Part shown: piece by piece, positions 26,251-36,076 of the stretch
Layout: the number at the start of each line of letters is the position of its first letter
How positions within the stretch are numbered: the stretch's first letter is position 1
Source: Phyllobacterium myrsinacearum
GTDB taxonomy: Bacteria; Pseudomonadota; Alphaproteobacteria; Rhizobiales; Rhizobiaceae
Assembly (NCBI RefSeq): GCF_002980555.1
Contig: NZ_PVBT01000011.1
Location: forward strand, 1-56,728
Direction: 5' to 3'
DNA length: 56,728 bases
The notes under the pieces: model-generated
Told to the model about the DNA's origin: nothing
What the model saw: the letters and a program-made list of their open reading frames with translations, nothing else
The model's database searches: none
Position numbers and translations under genes: made by a program

Positions 26251-27564
26251 CTATCTTATGGAACTCGCATTACTCTCGCGAATGACAGGGGCATAGCGGG
26301 CAGCATCGACCACATCGGGACGTCCAGCCAAAGCAAGCGTACTGATCCGTTTTGGCGTGCGTGCGATGACCTTGCCCGCCTTGATGACCACCAGCCGGGC
26401 CGCCTTGAGCCGGATGGCTTCGATTGCATCGGCAGCCTGCAGCAGCACCATATCCGCCTTGCAGCCGACCTCGAGACCATAATTTTCCAGATTGAGAATC
26501 CTGGCAGGCGCCGTGGTAACCGCAGCAAAACACTGGTTCATGGCGCTGCGGCTCGTCATCTGCGCCACGTGCAACCCCATGCTGGCGACGTCAAGCATGT
26601 CGGCCTGACCCAGCGAGTACCAGGGATCCATCACGCAGTCATGGCCGAAGGCAACGGTAACACCATGGGCCAGAAGCTCTGGAACCCGGGTCATGCCGCG
26701 GCGTTTCGGATAGGTGTCGTGACGGCCCTGAATGCCGATATTGATCAGTGGATTGGCAATCGCGGCCACGCCGGCCTCTGCAATCAAAGGTAGAAGCTTG
26801 CTGACATAGTAATTGTCCATCGAATGCATGGAGGTCAGATGCGAGCCTGTCGAACGGCCGCCAAGACCAAGGCGCCGGGTTTCATAGGCCAGTGTTTCGA
26901 TTTGCCGTGACAGCGGATCGTCGGTCTCGTCACAATGCAGATCGATCATCAGGCCGCGATCCGCCGCAATCTCGCAGAGCGCTTTGACGCTGGCTGCGCC
27001 ATCGGCCATGGTGCGCTCGAAATGCGGAATGCCGCCAACCACATCGACGCCGCGATCAAGCGCCCGCTTGAGCAGGTCGACCGCACCCGGATAGCGGTAA
27101 TATCCATCCTGCGGGAAAGCCACCAGCTGCAGGTCGATATAGGGTGCGACCTTTTTCTTGACCTCAAGGAGGGCTTCGACACCCAGCAGGCGCTCATCGC
27201 AGACATCCACGTGGGTCCGGATTGCCAGCAGCCCCTGTGAGACCGCCAGATCGCAATAGCGCAGAGCGCGCTCAACCACCGCTTCATGGGTGAGAAGCGG
27301 TTTCAATTCACCCCATATCTGGATTCCATCGAGCAGCAGCCCGCTGTCATTGAGGCGCGGCTGGCCGAGCGACAGCGTTGCATCCATATGAAAGTGACTA
27401 TCGACAAAGGGGGGCGAAACCAGAAGACCGCCGGCATCGATCGTCTCCCCCGCCTCCCCGACCAGATTGACGCCAACCGCAACAATGCGGCCCGATTGCA
27501 CGCCGATATCGATAGCCGTACGGCCGTCAGGCAAGGTTGCATTGGTGACTTTCAGATCGAACAT
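26251..27564 (-). CDS. codA: Cytosine deaminase (CodA-like amidohydrolase)
   Basis: 437 residues, close to Escherichia coli CodA. It should convert cytosine to uracil and ammonia in the cytoplasm. Metal ligands and active-site boxes are in place: HFHMD near residue 59, the THVDV box, VAFPQDG, the catalytic glutamate in LHCDETDD, SHLTSMHS, GRHDTYPKRRGMTRV and the final aspartate in FGHDCVMDPWY. The match to CodA extends over the whole length. Other amidohydrolases acting on related rings cannot be excluded. No permease (CodB) gene is adjacent. It is the only gene of its unit. Confidence 0.88.
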   Translation of the reverse strand: MFDLKVTNATLPDGRTAIDIGVQSGRIVAVGVNLVGEAGETIDAGGLLVSPPFVDSHFHMDATLSLGQPRLNDSGLLLDGIQIWGELKPLLTHEAVVERALRYCDLAVSQGLLAIRTHVDVCDERLLGVEALLEVKKKVAPYIDLQLVAFPQDGYYRYPGAVDLLKRALDRGVDVVGGIPHFERTMADGAASVKALCEIAADRGLMIDLHCDETDDPLSRQIETLAYETRRLGLGGRSTGSHLTSMHSMDNYYVSKLLPLIAEAGVAAIANPLINIGIQGRHDTYPKRRGMTRVPELLAHGVTVAFGHDCVMDPWYSLGQADMLDVASMGLHVAQMTSRSAMNQCFAAVTTAPARILNLENYGLEVGCKADMVLLQAADAIEAIRLKAARLVVIKAGKVIARTPKRISTLALAGRPDVVDAARYAPVIRESNASSIR

Positions 27565-27703
27565 GGAACCTCTTTGACTGTTTTGCCGGTTGCACTGTCT
27601 CTACTTTAACAGGCAAACACCCCATACCCGCAACGGGCAAACAGCACTGCAGAAAACTGCGATTGACACCGGCGCACTCAACTCACGTTAGTTGTTGAAG
27701 AGC

Positions 27704-27755
27704 AAAGGATTATCCCCATTTCAATGGAATAAAGAGGATATAGGGATAATCCTTT
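27704..27755. promoter_or_regulatory. Long inverted repeat upstream of the nucleotidyltransferase gene (copy 1)
   Basis: Perfect 13-nt arms AAAGGATTATCCC (27704-27716) and GGGATAATCCTTT (27743-27755) separated by 26 nt. The right arm abuts a possible -35 (TTGAAT, 27754-27759), with a -10-like TTGTAT at 27778-27783. The core half-sites TTATCCC and GGGATAA recur downstream with the same 26-nt spacing. Confidence 0.65.
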
Positions 27756-27790
27756 GAATATCAACTTTCTAATTTAGTTGTATCGGTGTA

Positions 27791-27830
27791 TTATCCCTCT
27801 TGCTGCCAACAATGCAAGGTTTGGGGATAA
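27791..27830 (+). promoter_or_regulatory. Second TTATCCC-N26-GGGATAA element, overlapping the Shine-Dalgarno (copy 2)
   Basis: TTATCCC (27791-27797) and GGGATAA (27824-27830) are separated by 26 nt, the same as copy 1. The right half-site is the Shine-Dalgarno of the nucleotidyltransferase gene (GGGGATAAG just before the ATG). If transcription starts near 27790 the leader could fold so that its 5' end covers the ribosome-binding site; alternatively both copies are operators. This is inference from sequence. Confidence 0.55.
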
Positions 27831-27831
27831 G

Positions 27832-28896
27832 ATGAGTAAATTCAGGGAATTATCATCAGATCAGATACGCCAGCTCATTGATACGGAACAGGCCTATGAT
27901 GTCTACCGGACCAGCCTGAAGGAGTATGAACAGCGTTTTTCCGGGTCGATGTCGTGGAAGAAAAGCACGAACGGCAAGAACTATCTTTACAAGAAGACAC
28001 AGGGTATCTGGAAATCCCTTGGCCCTCGCTCGGCCGAAACCGAAGCAATCTTCGGGCAGTTTCATACGGGCCGCGAAAACGCCAAGACCCGTGTTTCCCG
28101 TCTGGCAAGGCGATTGGATGAACTTGCCCCCGTCAACCGGGCCATGGCGCTGGGCCGGGTACCGCTTCTGACGGCACGCATCATCCGCGCGCTCGGGAAA
28201 TCGGGGTTGATCGGCACGGCAGTCGATGTCGTCGGCACCAATGCGCTTTTTGCCTATGAACGCATGGCCGGTGTCCAGATCACCGGCGGGCTTTTATCGA
28301 CACAGGATGTCGACCTGTTGTTCGACTCCCGGTTCAGCCTGCGGCTGATCAGCAAGGATTTTTCCCATAAGGGCTTGATCGGGCTTCTGCAAAAAATCGA
28401 TCATTCGTTTGCGCCACTGGCGAGAAACGGGTATCGCGCCGCCAACCGCGACGGCTTTCTCGTCGATCTGATCAAGCCGACGCCGAAGGACCGCATGTCG
28501 ACGCGGGAGAAAACCCGGTTCAGCGCCGATGAAGAGGACCTGCAGGCAATCGAAATCGAAGGCCTGACGTGGCTGGTCAACAGTCCGAAAATCTCGACTG
28601 TTGTCATCGACGAAAAAGGCTATCCGCTGGACTATACCTGCCCTGATCCGCGTGCCTTCGCCTTGCACAAGCTATGGTTGTCACGCCGCATCGATCGCGA
28701 TGCCGCCAAACGCGTACGCGATGAGTTGCAGGCCAGAACCGTTGCCGGACTGATCCGGACAAGGCTGCCGTACCTGTCCTTCGAGGCAAATGACCTGCAG
28801 GCACTTCCCCTGGCATTGCGCCAATTGGCGCCCGAACTCGATCCCGTGCCTGACGATGATGCCGGCGAAACTCTGAGTCTCACGCCGAACTGGTAA
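27832..28896 (+). CDS. GSU2403-type nucleotidyltransferase-fold protein
   Basis: 354 residues from the ATG at 27832, immediately after GGGGATAAG. An N-terminal helical region (residues 1-120, basic) precedes the nucleotidyltransferase-like core: VDVVGTNALFAYERMAGV and QDVDLLFD, where the two aspartates of the DxD-like VDLLFD lie in the strand expected to bind metal. The C-terminal part (LHKLWLSRRIDRDAAKRVRDELQA) is typical of the group. These proteins are of unknown function. Family members often sit alone in accessory DNA, and the AT-rich upstream region differs from its surroundings, so lateral acquisition is plausible. Confidence 0.8.
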   Translation: MSKFRELSSDQIRQLIDTEQAYDVYRTSLKEYEQRFSGSMSWKKSTNGKNYLYKKTQGIWKSLGPRSAETEAIFGQFHTGRENAKTRVSRLARRLDELAPVNRAMALGRVPLLTARIIRALGKSGLIGTAVDVVGTNALFAYERMAGVQITGGLLSTQDVDLLFDSRFSLRLISKDFSHKGLIGLLQKIDHSFAPLARNGYRAANRDGFLVDLIKPTPKDRMSTREKTRFSADEEDLQAIEIEGLTWLVNSPKISTVVIDEKGYPLDYTCPDPRAFALHKLWLSRRIDRDAAKRVRDELQARTVAGLIRTRLPYLSFEANDLQALPLALRQLAPELDPVPDDDAGETLSLTPNW

Positions 28897-28899
28897 AAA

Positions 28900-28926
28900 G
28901 CCCCTCCCGGATGATCCGGAAGGGGC
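28900..28926. terminator. Bidirectional terminator between nucleotidyltransferase gene and gcvP
   Basis: A stem with one mismatch (GCCCCT-C-CCGGAT against ATCCGG-A-AGGGGC) between convergent genes, with an A run on the left and a T-rich tail on the right (28927-28933). It can serve both directions. Confidence 0.75.
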
Positions 28927-28934
28927 GCTTTGTC

Positions 28935-31739
28935 TTAGTTATAGGCCTGCATGGGCGGGCAGGCACAGACGAGATTGCGATCTCCGGCCACGTTGTCGAT
29001 ACGCGACACCGGCGGCCAGTATTTCGGGTTCTCTTCGCTCTCGCCTGCCGGCAGACTGGCTTCCCTGCGGGTATAGGGATGCGACCAGTCATCAGCCAGC
29101 ACATCCCCGGATGGGTGCGGTGCATTGACCAGAGGATTGTCGTCACGCGGCCAGACGCCACTGGCAACCTTCTCCGCTTCCCCGGCAATGAGGATCATTG
29201 CATCACAGAAGCGGTCGATCTCGCGCTTGGATTCCGATTCCGTCGGCTCGACCATCAGCGTACCGGCAATCGGCCAGGACATGGTCGGAGCATGGAAACC
29301 GTAATCGATGAGACGCTTGGCGATATCCTCGACGCTGATCCCGGCACTGTCCTTCAGCACGCGGGTATCGAGAATGCACTCATGCGCCACGCGGCCGTTC
29401 TGTCCCGTGAACAGAACAGGATAGTGGCCCTTCAGCCGCTCTGCGATATAGTTGGCGTTGAGAATAGCCATCTCGGTTGCACGCTTGAGGCCAGCTCCGC
29501 CCATCATGCGGATATACATCCAGGTGATGGGAAGAATGGAGGCGCTGCCGAATGGGGCCGCTGAAACCGCGTGCTGCGATCCCTTGGCCACGTGACCGGG
29601 CAGGAATGGAGCAAGGTGCTTCTTCACGCCGATCGGACCAACACCTGGCCCGCCGCCGCCATGGGGAATGCAGAAGGTCTTGTGCAGGTTCATATGGCAG
29701 ACATCGGCACCGATATCGCCGGGACGGGCAAGCCCAACCAGCGCGTTGAGGTTGGCACCATCGAAATAGACCTGACCGCCATGCTGGTGAATGACCGTGC
29801 AGATATCCTTGACACCTTCTTCGAACACGCCATGGGTCGAGGGGTAGGTGATCATCAGCGCTGCGAGATTGGCGCTGTGCTGCTCGGCCTTTGCCTTGAG
29901 GTCCTCAAGATCGATATCGCCAGCCTCTTCACACGCCACGACCACCACACGCATGCCAGCCATATGGGCACTGGCCGGATTGGTGCCATGCGCTGATTCC
30001 GGGATAAGGCAGATATCACGATGCGCATCGCCCCGATCCAGATGATAGCGGCGAATGGCCAGGAGACCGGCATATTCACCCTGGCTGCCGGCGTTGGGCT
30101 GCAGTGAAACCGCGTCAAAGCCGGTGATCTCGGACAGCCAGGCTTCCAGATCGTCGGTCATTGCCTTGTAGCCAAGGGCATGGCCGGCAGGAGCAAACGG
30201 ATGCACATTGGCAACGCTGTTCCAGCTGACCGGAAGCATTTCGGCAGCGGCGTTGAGCTTCATCGTGCACGAGCCGAGCGGGATCATGGCGCGGTCGAGC
30301 GCCAGATCCTTGTCCGCCAGACGGCGCAGGAAACGCATCATTTCGGTTTCCGAACGCTGCTGATGGAAAACGGCCTGGGTCATGAAACCCTCGGCCTGCC
30401 TTTCGCCGGGTAATGTTGCCTTTGCTTCCGCAGGCAGATTGGCACCGAAAAGCGCACTGAGTGCTTTCAGGTCCTCTTCCGATGTCGTTTCATCCACCGT
30501 GATGCCCAGGCGGTCCTGATCGACAACGCGCAGCAGACGTCCACCCTTTTCGGCTTGCGCTGCAATGGCGGCAGCTTTGCCGGGTGCAGTGACCGTAACC
30601 GTATCGAAGAACTGCGATCCAGCGATGGAAAGGCCCGCCCCTGTCAGCGCAGCAGCCAGACGGGCTGCCTGGGCATGCACGCGGCGGGCGATAGCCTGAA
30701 GCCCCTGCGGGCCATGCCAGATGGCATAGGACACCGCCATATTGGCCAGCAGCGCCTGCGCGGTGCAGATGTTCGATGTCGCCTTGTCGCGGCGGATATG
30801 CTGCTCGCGCGTCTGCAAGGCGAGGCGATAACCTGCCCGTCCCTTGCTGTCGACGGACTGGCCAACCAGACGGCCCGGAATGAGCCGCGTCAGCGTTTCG
30901 CTGACGGCGAGATAGGCGGCGTGCGGGCCGCCATAACCGATCGGCACGCCAAAGCGCTGCATGGAACCGGCAGCGATATCGACACCGGCCTTGGCAGGCG
31001 GCGCCGTGATCGTCAGGGCCAGCGGATCGGCCACGGCGATCACCAGCGCACCAGCGGCCTTGGCTGCTTGAATGACCGAAGCATGGTCGCCATAGACACC
31101 GAATGTGTCCGGCCATGGAACGATGATCGCTGCAACGCTGACGTTGATCTCGCCTTCATCCACGGTCATGCCCAGCGGCTCGGCGCGGGTCTTGACCACA
31201 TCGACGGTCTGCGGATGCAGGGCACCGGCAATCACGATGCGGGTGCGCTTCTCACGATGATGGCGATAGGCAATGCCGACGGCTTCTGCAACGGCCGTCG
31301 CCTCGTCCAGGAGCGACGCGGATGCAACCGGCAAACCGGTCAGCTCCGTTACCAGCGTCTGGAAGTGGAACAGCAGCTCAAGGCGACCCTGGCTGATTTC
31401 CGACTGATACGGTGTATAGGCAGTATACCAGGCCGGATTTTCAAACAGATTGCGCAGGATGACGGCGGGCACATGGGTGCCGTGATAGCCCTGCCCGATA
31501 AAGCTCTTGTGGGTCTTGTTCTGGCTCATCTTGGCAGCAAGCTCGGCCAGAGCTTCCGATTCAGTGGCGGCCTCGGGAATGTCGAGTGGCCGTTCGAGCC
31601 GGATGGATTTCGGCACAGCCTGCGCAATCAAGGTTTCCAGCGACGGAATGCCAAGAGCGGCCAGCATGGCGCGGGAGCCTTGCGTGCTCGGACCGATGTG
31701 ACGGTCAGCGAACGGGAATATGGTGTCTTTCATCATCAT
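28935..31739 (-). CDS. gcvP: Glycine dehydrogenase (decarboxylating), P protein of the glycine cleavage system
   Basis: 934 residues from the ATG at 31739 (three ATG codons in a row follow GAAGG; the third, at 31733, has better spacing). P protein decarboxylates glycine and passes the aminomethyl group to the lipoyl arm of GcvH. Both halves of the family are present: the N-terminal part ([32 protein letters not shown]) and the C-terminal catalytic half with the PLP lysine in [20 protein letters not shown] near residue 685. It is last in the gcvT-gcvH-gcvP operon and follows gcvH with almost no spacing. Its length is normal. Confidence 0.97.
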   Translation of the reverse strand: MMMKDTIFPFADRHIGPSTQGSRAMLAALGIPSLETLIAQAVPKSIRLERPLDIPEAATESEALAELAAKMSQNKTHKSFIGQGYHGTHVPAVILRNLFENPAWYTAYTPYQSEISQGRLELLFHFQTLVTELTGLPVASASLLDEATAVAEAVGIAYRHHREKRTRIVIAGALHPQTVDVVKTRAEPLGMTVDEGEINVSVAAIIVPWPDTFGVYGDHASVIQAAKAAGALVIAVADPLALTITAPPAKAGVDIAAGSMQRFGVPIGYGGPHAAYLAVSETLTRLIPGRLVGQSVDSKGRAGYRLALQTREQHIRRDKATSNICTAQALLANMAVSYAIWHGPQGLQAIARRVHAQAARLAAALTGAGLSIAGSQFFDTVTVTAPGKAAAIAAQAEKGGRLLRVVDQDRLGITVDETTSEEDLKALSALFGANLPAEAKATLPGERQAEGFMTQAVFHQQRSETEMMRFLRRLADKDLALDRAMIPLGSCTMKLNAAAEMLPVSWNSVANVHPFAPAGHALGYKAMTDDLEAWLSEITGFDAVSLQPNAGSQGEYAGLLAIRRYHLDRGDAHRDICLIPESAHGTNPASAHMAGMRVVVVACEEAGDIDLEDLKAKAEQHSANLAALMITYPSTHGVFEEGVKDICTVIHQHGGQVYFDGANLNALVGLARPGDIGADVCHMNLHKTFCIPHGGGGPGVGPIGVKKHLAPFLPGHVAKGSQHAVSAAPFGSASILPITWMYIRMMGGAGLKRATEMAILNANYIAERLKGHYPVLFTGQNGRVAHECILDTRVLKDSAGISVEDIAKRLIDYGFHAPTMSWPIAGTLMVEPTESESKREIDRFCDAMILIAGEAEKVASGVWPRDDNPLVNAPHPSGDVLADDWSHPYTRREASLPAGESEENPKYWPPVSRIDNVAGDRNLVCACPPMQAYN

Positions 31740-31743
31740 GCCT

Positions 31744-32112
31744 TCAGCCAATGATTGCTTTGTAGCCTGCCTCGTCGAGAAGGCCGGTCAGCTGATCCGG
31801 ATTGGACAGCTTCATCTTCCATAGCCAGCCGTCGCTTGCGGCGGCCGAATTGACCAGAGACGGATCGCTTGCGGTTGCATCGTTCACTTCCGTCACTTCG
31901 CCATCGAGCGGCGCATAGACGTCCGATGCCGCCTTGACGGATTCAACCACAACCGTGGCATCGCCCTTGGACAAGGATTGACCGACGTCCGGCAACTGGA
32001 CAAAAACCAGATCGCCGAGCTGATCCTGCGCGTGATCGGTAATGCCGACCGTCGCAATGTCATTCTCGACGCGGACCCATTCGTGATCTTCGGTAAAGTA
32101 AGTGGCTGCCAT
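31744..32112 (-). CDS. gcvH: Glycine cleavage system H protein
   Basis: 122 residues. The lipoyl-carrier domain is clear: [32 protein letters not shown], with the lipoylated lysine in [19 protein letters not shown] and the ending [24 protein letters not shown]. GcvH shuttles intermediates between the P, T and L proteins. It lies 5 nt after gcvT and just before gcvP. The L protein (lipoamide dehydrogenase) is not in the window. Confidence 0.98.
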   Translation of the reverse strand: MAATYFTEDHEWVRVENDIATVGITDHAQDQLGDLVFVQLPDVGQSLSKGDATVVVESVKAASDVYAPLDGEVTEVNDATASDPSLVNSAAASDGWLWKMKLSNPDQLTGLLDEAGYKAIIG

Positions 32113-32117
32113 CTCAA

Positions 32118-33221
32118 TTATCCTTTGTGGTAGCGATGTGGAGTGAAGGGAAGTGAATGAATATCGACCGGGACGCGGTTACCCCGCACCTCGGCGAAAA
32201 CCTTGGAGCCCAGCGCGGACAGCTCCTTGCTGACATACCCCATGGCAACGGGGAAACCCGCCGAGGGTCCGAAACCGCCCGAGGTGACCAGCCCGACCTT
32301 GTTGCCGTCGGCATCGAAGAGTTCGGCATCGGTGCGCACCGGCTGCCGGCCATCGGGCTTCAAGCCGACGCGCTTCTTGACGGATCCTGTTGCGATTTTG
32401 GCGAGAAGGGCCGCGGCGCCGATAAAGCCCGCCGTCTCGCGTACCGGCTTGGCAATGGCCCAGAGCAGTCCGGCATCCACCGGATCATAGTCCGGCGTTA
32501 TGTCATGGCCGTGCAGGCACAGGCCTGCTTCGAGACGCAAACTGTCGCGGGCGGCAAGCCCGATCCAGGCAACACGCTCGTCGGCGAAAAGTTTTTCGAC
32601 AAGCACACGGGCATCGGCTTCCGGCAGGCCGATCTCAAAACCATCCTCGCCGGTGTAGCCGGAGCGGCTCATGAACCAGCCCGGCTTCGGCTCAAATCCG
32701 TTCATGAAAGCAAGGTCAGTTCCGGCAATACCGGTATCGCGCAACACATTCACGGCCTGCGGCCCCTGGATGGCCAGGAACACACGATCCAGCGCGTCGA
32801 TCTTGCAGTCGAAACCCTTGGCGACACCGCGTAGATGCGCTTCGTCCGCCGCCGCATTTCCGGCATTGGCAACGACCATGAAATGCTCATCGCCGAGACG
32901 CGTGACGATCAGGTCATCGAGGATGCCTGCCTTGTCATTGAGAAAGAAGGTGTATTTCGACTGACCCGTCTGAAGCGCAGACGCATCAAGCGGGCATGCG
33001 CGTGACAAGAGTGCCGCGGCCTGTGGCCCGGCCACATCAAAGAGCTGCATATGCGAAATGTCGAAAAGCCCGGCCTTCTCGCGCGTGTGAAGGTGTTCCT
33101 TCATCACACCGAGCGGATAGGTGATCGGCATCGACCAGCCGGCAAAACCGCCAAAGCGCGCATTCGCAGCCTTGTGCAGATCGTCAAGCGGCAATTGTTT
33201 CAGATTATCTTCAGTGCCCAT
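32118..33221 (-). CDS. gcvT: Aminomethyltransferase, T protein of the glycine cleavage system
   Basis: 367 residues from the ATG at 33221 with TGGAGTAAAA upstream. T protein takes the aminomethyl group from GcvH and makes methylene-tetrahydrofolate and ammonia. Family marks are [61 protein letters not shown] and [20 protein letters not shown]. It is first in the operon, directly downstream of a tandem glycine riboswitch, so the operon should be induced by glycine. Confidence 0.97.
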   Translation of the reverse strand: MGTEDNLKQLPLDDLHKAANARFGGFAGWSMPITYPLGVMKEHLHTREKAGLFDISHMQLFDVAGPQAAALLSRACPLDASALQTGQSKYTFFLNDKAGILDDLIVTRLGDEHFMVVANAGNAAADEAHLRGVAKGFDCKIDALDRVFLAIQGPQAVNVLRDTGIAGTDLAFMNGFEPKPGWFMSRSGYTGEDGFEIGLPEADARVLVEKLFADERVAWIGLAARDSLRLEAGLCLHGHDITPDYDPVDAGLLWAIAKPVRETAGFIGAAALLAKIATGSVKKRVGLKPDGRQPVRTDAELFDADGNKVGLVTSGGFGPSAGFPVAMGYVSKELSALGSKVFAEVRGNRVPVDIHSLPFTPHRYHKG

Positions 33222-33271
33222 TTTTACTCCAGAGACGTGCAAAGACCTCCGCCACACGACGGAACATTTCT

Positions 33272-33464
33272 TTGCCCCTCTGTCGGAAGCCTGAGAGACT
33301 CGCTCAATCAGGACCCCTGACTGAACTTACACCTTCGGCGCGGAGTTTCCCCCGACTTTCCAGAGTTGCCTTCCCGGTTTGCGGTTCCTGGTACCTGAGA
33401 GATTTCGGGCGATTTCCCCTTCGGTGGCCTGCACATTTCCATGCACGACACTCTCCCGCAAACT
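33272..33464 (-). promoter_or_regulatory. Tandem glycine riboswitch (gcvT leader)
   Basis: Read on the minus strand two aptamers follow each other. Aptamer 1 opens at GCGGGAGAGTG near 33459 and contains CCGAAGGGG and CTCTCAGGTACC. Aptamer 2 has GCGCCGAAGGTGTAAG and TCTCTCAGG and ends near GACAGAGGGG at 33272. This is the canonical double glycine-sensing RNA upstream of gcvT, usually an activator of expression when glycine is high. About 50 nt separate it from the gcvT start, enough for the expression platform. Confidence 0.92.
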
Positions 33465-33597
33465 GACAGGGCCGAAGCCCTCGACAGGCCGGACCATAGC
33501 GCAACGGCCTCTGCCTGTCATCGTGCAAATGGCCGATTTGCCGCTTTGTGGACAGAAATTGTCTGAATGAGGATACTTCAACAAGGAGTACCCGCTG

Positions 33598-34605
33598 TCA
33601 GCGGGTCAGGGCAATCACCCCAAGCGCCTGCCCCCTGCCCTTGACGCCATGCATTCCAAGGTAGTTCGCCTTGATTTCATTGGAGAAACTCATCCTCTGT
33701 GCCAATTCGCTGGAGATCAAAACCGGCGCGGCCAATGTGCGGCAGAGGCTTTCCAGCCGCGCTGTCGTATTCACCGTATCGCCGAAATAGGTGATCTTGT
33801 GGTGATCCACCCCGATCTCGGCCGTGATGATCGGCCCCCCATGCAGGGCTGCACGCAGGCGCGGCACCCTCCCGAATCGCTCAAGCCATTGATTTGCATT
33901 CTTTTCGATACTGTCCAGAATATCAAAAACACAGCGCGCGCAGCTGGCATCCTTGATGCCGCGCTCAATGGGCCATGTGATGATGGCCGCGTCCCCGACA
34001 TAGTCGTCAATGGCTCCGCCGTGACGCCGGACAGGTTCGGCAAAGGCGGCAAAGAGCGCGCCGAGAAACTGCTGGGCCCGCAGATCGCCATGTTCTTCGG
34101 CAAACGAGGTCGACCCGACAAGATCGATGAAAAGGAACACGCGCTCTTCAGCCACGGGCTGGCGGTAGCGGCTCATCAGAAGGCTGGCAAAAATGTCGCG
34201 GCCAAGAAGATCGCGCACCCGCAGGATGAAAATCATGACGGTCAGGACGGCAAGCGTGTAGAGCAGCACCTGCGGCGAAAGCGTTGCAACACGCCAGAAA
34301 GGTCCGTCAATCCAGCCGAAGCTCCACAGCGTTATCCCGCAAACGGCATTGCCGATGCTGATCAGCACATAATCGGCTATCAATGCAGTGACGAGAAAAC
34401 CCGCTGTCGGCAGCGTGTTGATCCAGGCGCGCAACTTCGGAAAGATGAGCCCGCGTTCAAACGCCAGGATCGGAGCACAGATGGAAAGGGCAAACACCGC
34501 CCCTAAAAAGTACCCCTGACTGTAGACCAGCCAACTGTAGAGATAGCCGCTTGCCGCGACTGCACTGATAAGGAATACCCACAGTCCCACTGAATTTCTG
34601 CGCAT
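33598..34605 (-). CDS. Membrane-bound class III adenylate/guanylate cyclase
   Basis: 335 residues. Four to five membrane helices fill residues 6-125, followed by a linker and the cyclase homology domain (about 155-325): VFLFIDLVGSTSFAEEHGD with the first metal aspartate, DDYVGDAAIITWP with the second, LRAALHGGPIITAEIG and YFGDTVNTTARLESL. It would make a cyclic nucleotide (cAMP more likely) from the membrane face. A hairpin (ACCCGCTG-T-CAGCGGGT, 33590-33606) spans the stop codon. It is a single-gene unit, with the glycine riboswitch downstream on the same strand. Confidence 0.9.
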   Translation of the reverse strand: MRRNSVGLWVFLISAVAASGYLYSWLVYSQGYFLGAVFALSICAPILAFERGLIFPKLRAWINTLPTAGFLVTALIADYVLISIGNAVCGITLWSFGWIDGPFWRVATLSPQVLLYTLAVLTVMIFILRVRDLLGRDIFASLLMSRYRQPVAEERVFLFIDLVGSTSFAEEHGDLRAQQFLGALFAAFAEPVRRHGGAIDDYVGDAAIITWPIERGIKDASCARCVFDILDSIEKNANQWLERFGRVPRLRAALHGGPIITAEIGVDHHKITYFGDTVNTTARLESLCRTLAAPVLISSELAQRMSFSNEIKANYLGMHGVKGRGQALGVIALTR

Positions 34606-35055
34606 ATTCCCGTTCCGATCCGTTTCAAACTTTCAGGGCCGCCTTCAAGACCGCGTCCCTTCGTCATTTCATTGATGCGCCGAAAGATACTATCCAACCA
34701 ATAGATATCTAAGATATCGCGATATCCATCTAGAGAATTATATGGAGGATCATCCCATCAGACTCACCGCCGTGCAAATTGTACATCGGTTACGGTCAAT
34801 TTAAGGCTCCAGATTACTGGAAAATGACCATCGCCGAATAGTCGTTCAACGACAAACCCGATGCCCCGCATGCAAACCACCGGGATAATCCACGCCGTCA
34901 GCGAGCGGAATATTAATACAGTTTGCCCGCCGATTTTTAGCAAAGCGTTCTTTGACGGGCCTCGAAATCCGATAAAATCTGATTGCCTCTGAAAACGGAG
35001 TCCGCGCTGCCTGTGGCAATGCGTGGCTTCAATCACATGGAGGCCATACCCCAAA
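34606..35055. other. Gene-free interval upstream of the LLM/ABC operon
   Basis: About 450 nt between the divergent cyclase and the first monooxygenase gene. It contains a 14-bp perfect palindrome GATATCGCGATATC (34713-34726) in AT-rich DNA near the cyclase start. The rest should hold the promoter of the eight-gene operon, but no convincing -35/-10 pair or known riboswitch was recognised. A 96-codon minus-strand frame (34764-35054) overlaps the operon's ribosome-binding region and is not convincing. Confidence 0.55.
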
Positions 35056-36060
35056 ATGGGCTATGCACTGAGTTTGCTCGATAAAAGTCCGATCCACGAT
35101 GGCGAAACGGCCAGCACCGCACTGAAGCGGACGGTTGCGCTTGCCCGCCAGGCAGAACAGTGGGGCTTCCACCGGTTCTGGGTGGCTGAACACCATGATG
35201 CGCCAACGCTGGCAAGCTCGTCACCGGAAGTGCTGATCGCCTTTCTGCTGGCCAATACAAGCCGCATCCGCGTCGGCTCCGGCGGGGTCATGCTGCAGCA
35301 CTATAGCCCCTACAAGGTGGCCGAGAATTTCAATGTCCTGGCTGCACTGGGGCCTGGCCGCGTCGATCTCGGCGTGGGCAAGGCCCCCGGCGGACTGCCG
35401 TTTTCGACGCGTGCCCTGCAAGGCGTTGTCCCGCGGACGCAGAAGCAGGATTTTTCCGCCCAGCTCGCCCAGCTCAGCGCCTTTCTCGATCAAGGACTGC
35501 CTGCGGATGACCCGCTTGCCGGGGTTCAGGCGACGCCGCGCCCTGCCATCGCCGCCAACCGCTTCCTGCTTGGCGCCAGCGTCGACAGCGCGCTGCTTGC
35601 CGCCTCCCAGGGCTGGGATTTTGTCTTCGCCAGCCATCTCAACGGCGACGAAACGATCCTGCAGGAGACACTGGACGCGTACCAGAAGGCAGCGCACGGC
35701 CGTGCGCCTCTCCTTGCCGTGGGGATCGTGGCGGCCGAAACGGATGCGGAGGCTGACCGGCTGACCGGCAATATCCAGCACTTCAAGGTGCATGTGGACA
35801 ACGGCCAGAGCGTCACCGTCGGCAGTGTCGAACAGGCTGAAGAATATGCCCGCCAGTCAGGTGCAGCCAGTTACCGGATCGAGAAAAAGACGCCCAATGT
35901 CCTGCGCGGTGCGGCGCGCACGGTTTCTGATCAGCTCGACCGGCTGCATGACCGCTACGGCATAGGGGAATTCATCATCGATACCCCCATCAATGACGCT
36001 GCAAAGCGCCTCAGATCCATCGAACTACTGGCCCAGGCGCAATTCGCCGCTGCCGCGTGA
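35056..36060 (+). CDS. LLM-class flavin monooxygenase (MsnO8 / YtmO type)
   Basis: 334 residues from the ATG at 35056 (GGAGG 12 nt upstream). It is a bacterial luciferase-like TIM barrel using reduced flavin and oxygen: [70 protein letters not shown]. The short compact form matches MsnO8-like proteins, the class containing Bacillus YtmO. It is the first gene of the operon. In the S-alkylcysteine model it would be one of the oxygenases acting on N-acetylated thioethers, with a flavin reductase supplied elsewhere. Confidence 0.88.
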   Translation: MGYALSLLDKSPIHDGETASTALKRTVALARQAEQWGFHRFWVAEHHDAPTLASSSPEVLIAFLLANTSRIRVGSGGVMLQHYSPYKVAENFNVLAALGPGRVDLGVGKAPGGLPFSTRALQGVVPRTQKQDFSAQLAQLSAFLDQGLPADDPLAGVQATPRPAIAANRFLLGASVDSALLAASQGWDFVFASHLNGDETILQETLDAYQKAAHGRAPLLAVGIVAAETDAEADRLTGNIQHFKVHVDNGQSVTVGSVEQAEEYARQSGAASYRIEKKTPNVLRGAARTVSDQLDRLHDRYGIGEFIIDTPINDAAKRLRSIELLAQAQFAAAA

Positions 36061-36076
36061 TCAAGGAGATTTAACC

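Noticed and set aside
26207-26290. 27-codon frame after the small-RNA terminator
   Set aside because: No Shine-Dalgarno, overlaps the end of the cytosine deaminase gene, and no similarity recognised.
34764-35054. 96-codon minus-strand open frame
   Set aside because: It covers the ribosome-binding region of the first monooxygenase gene and its translation shows no domain.
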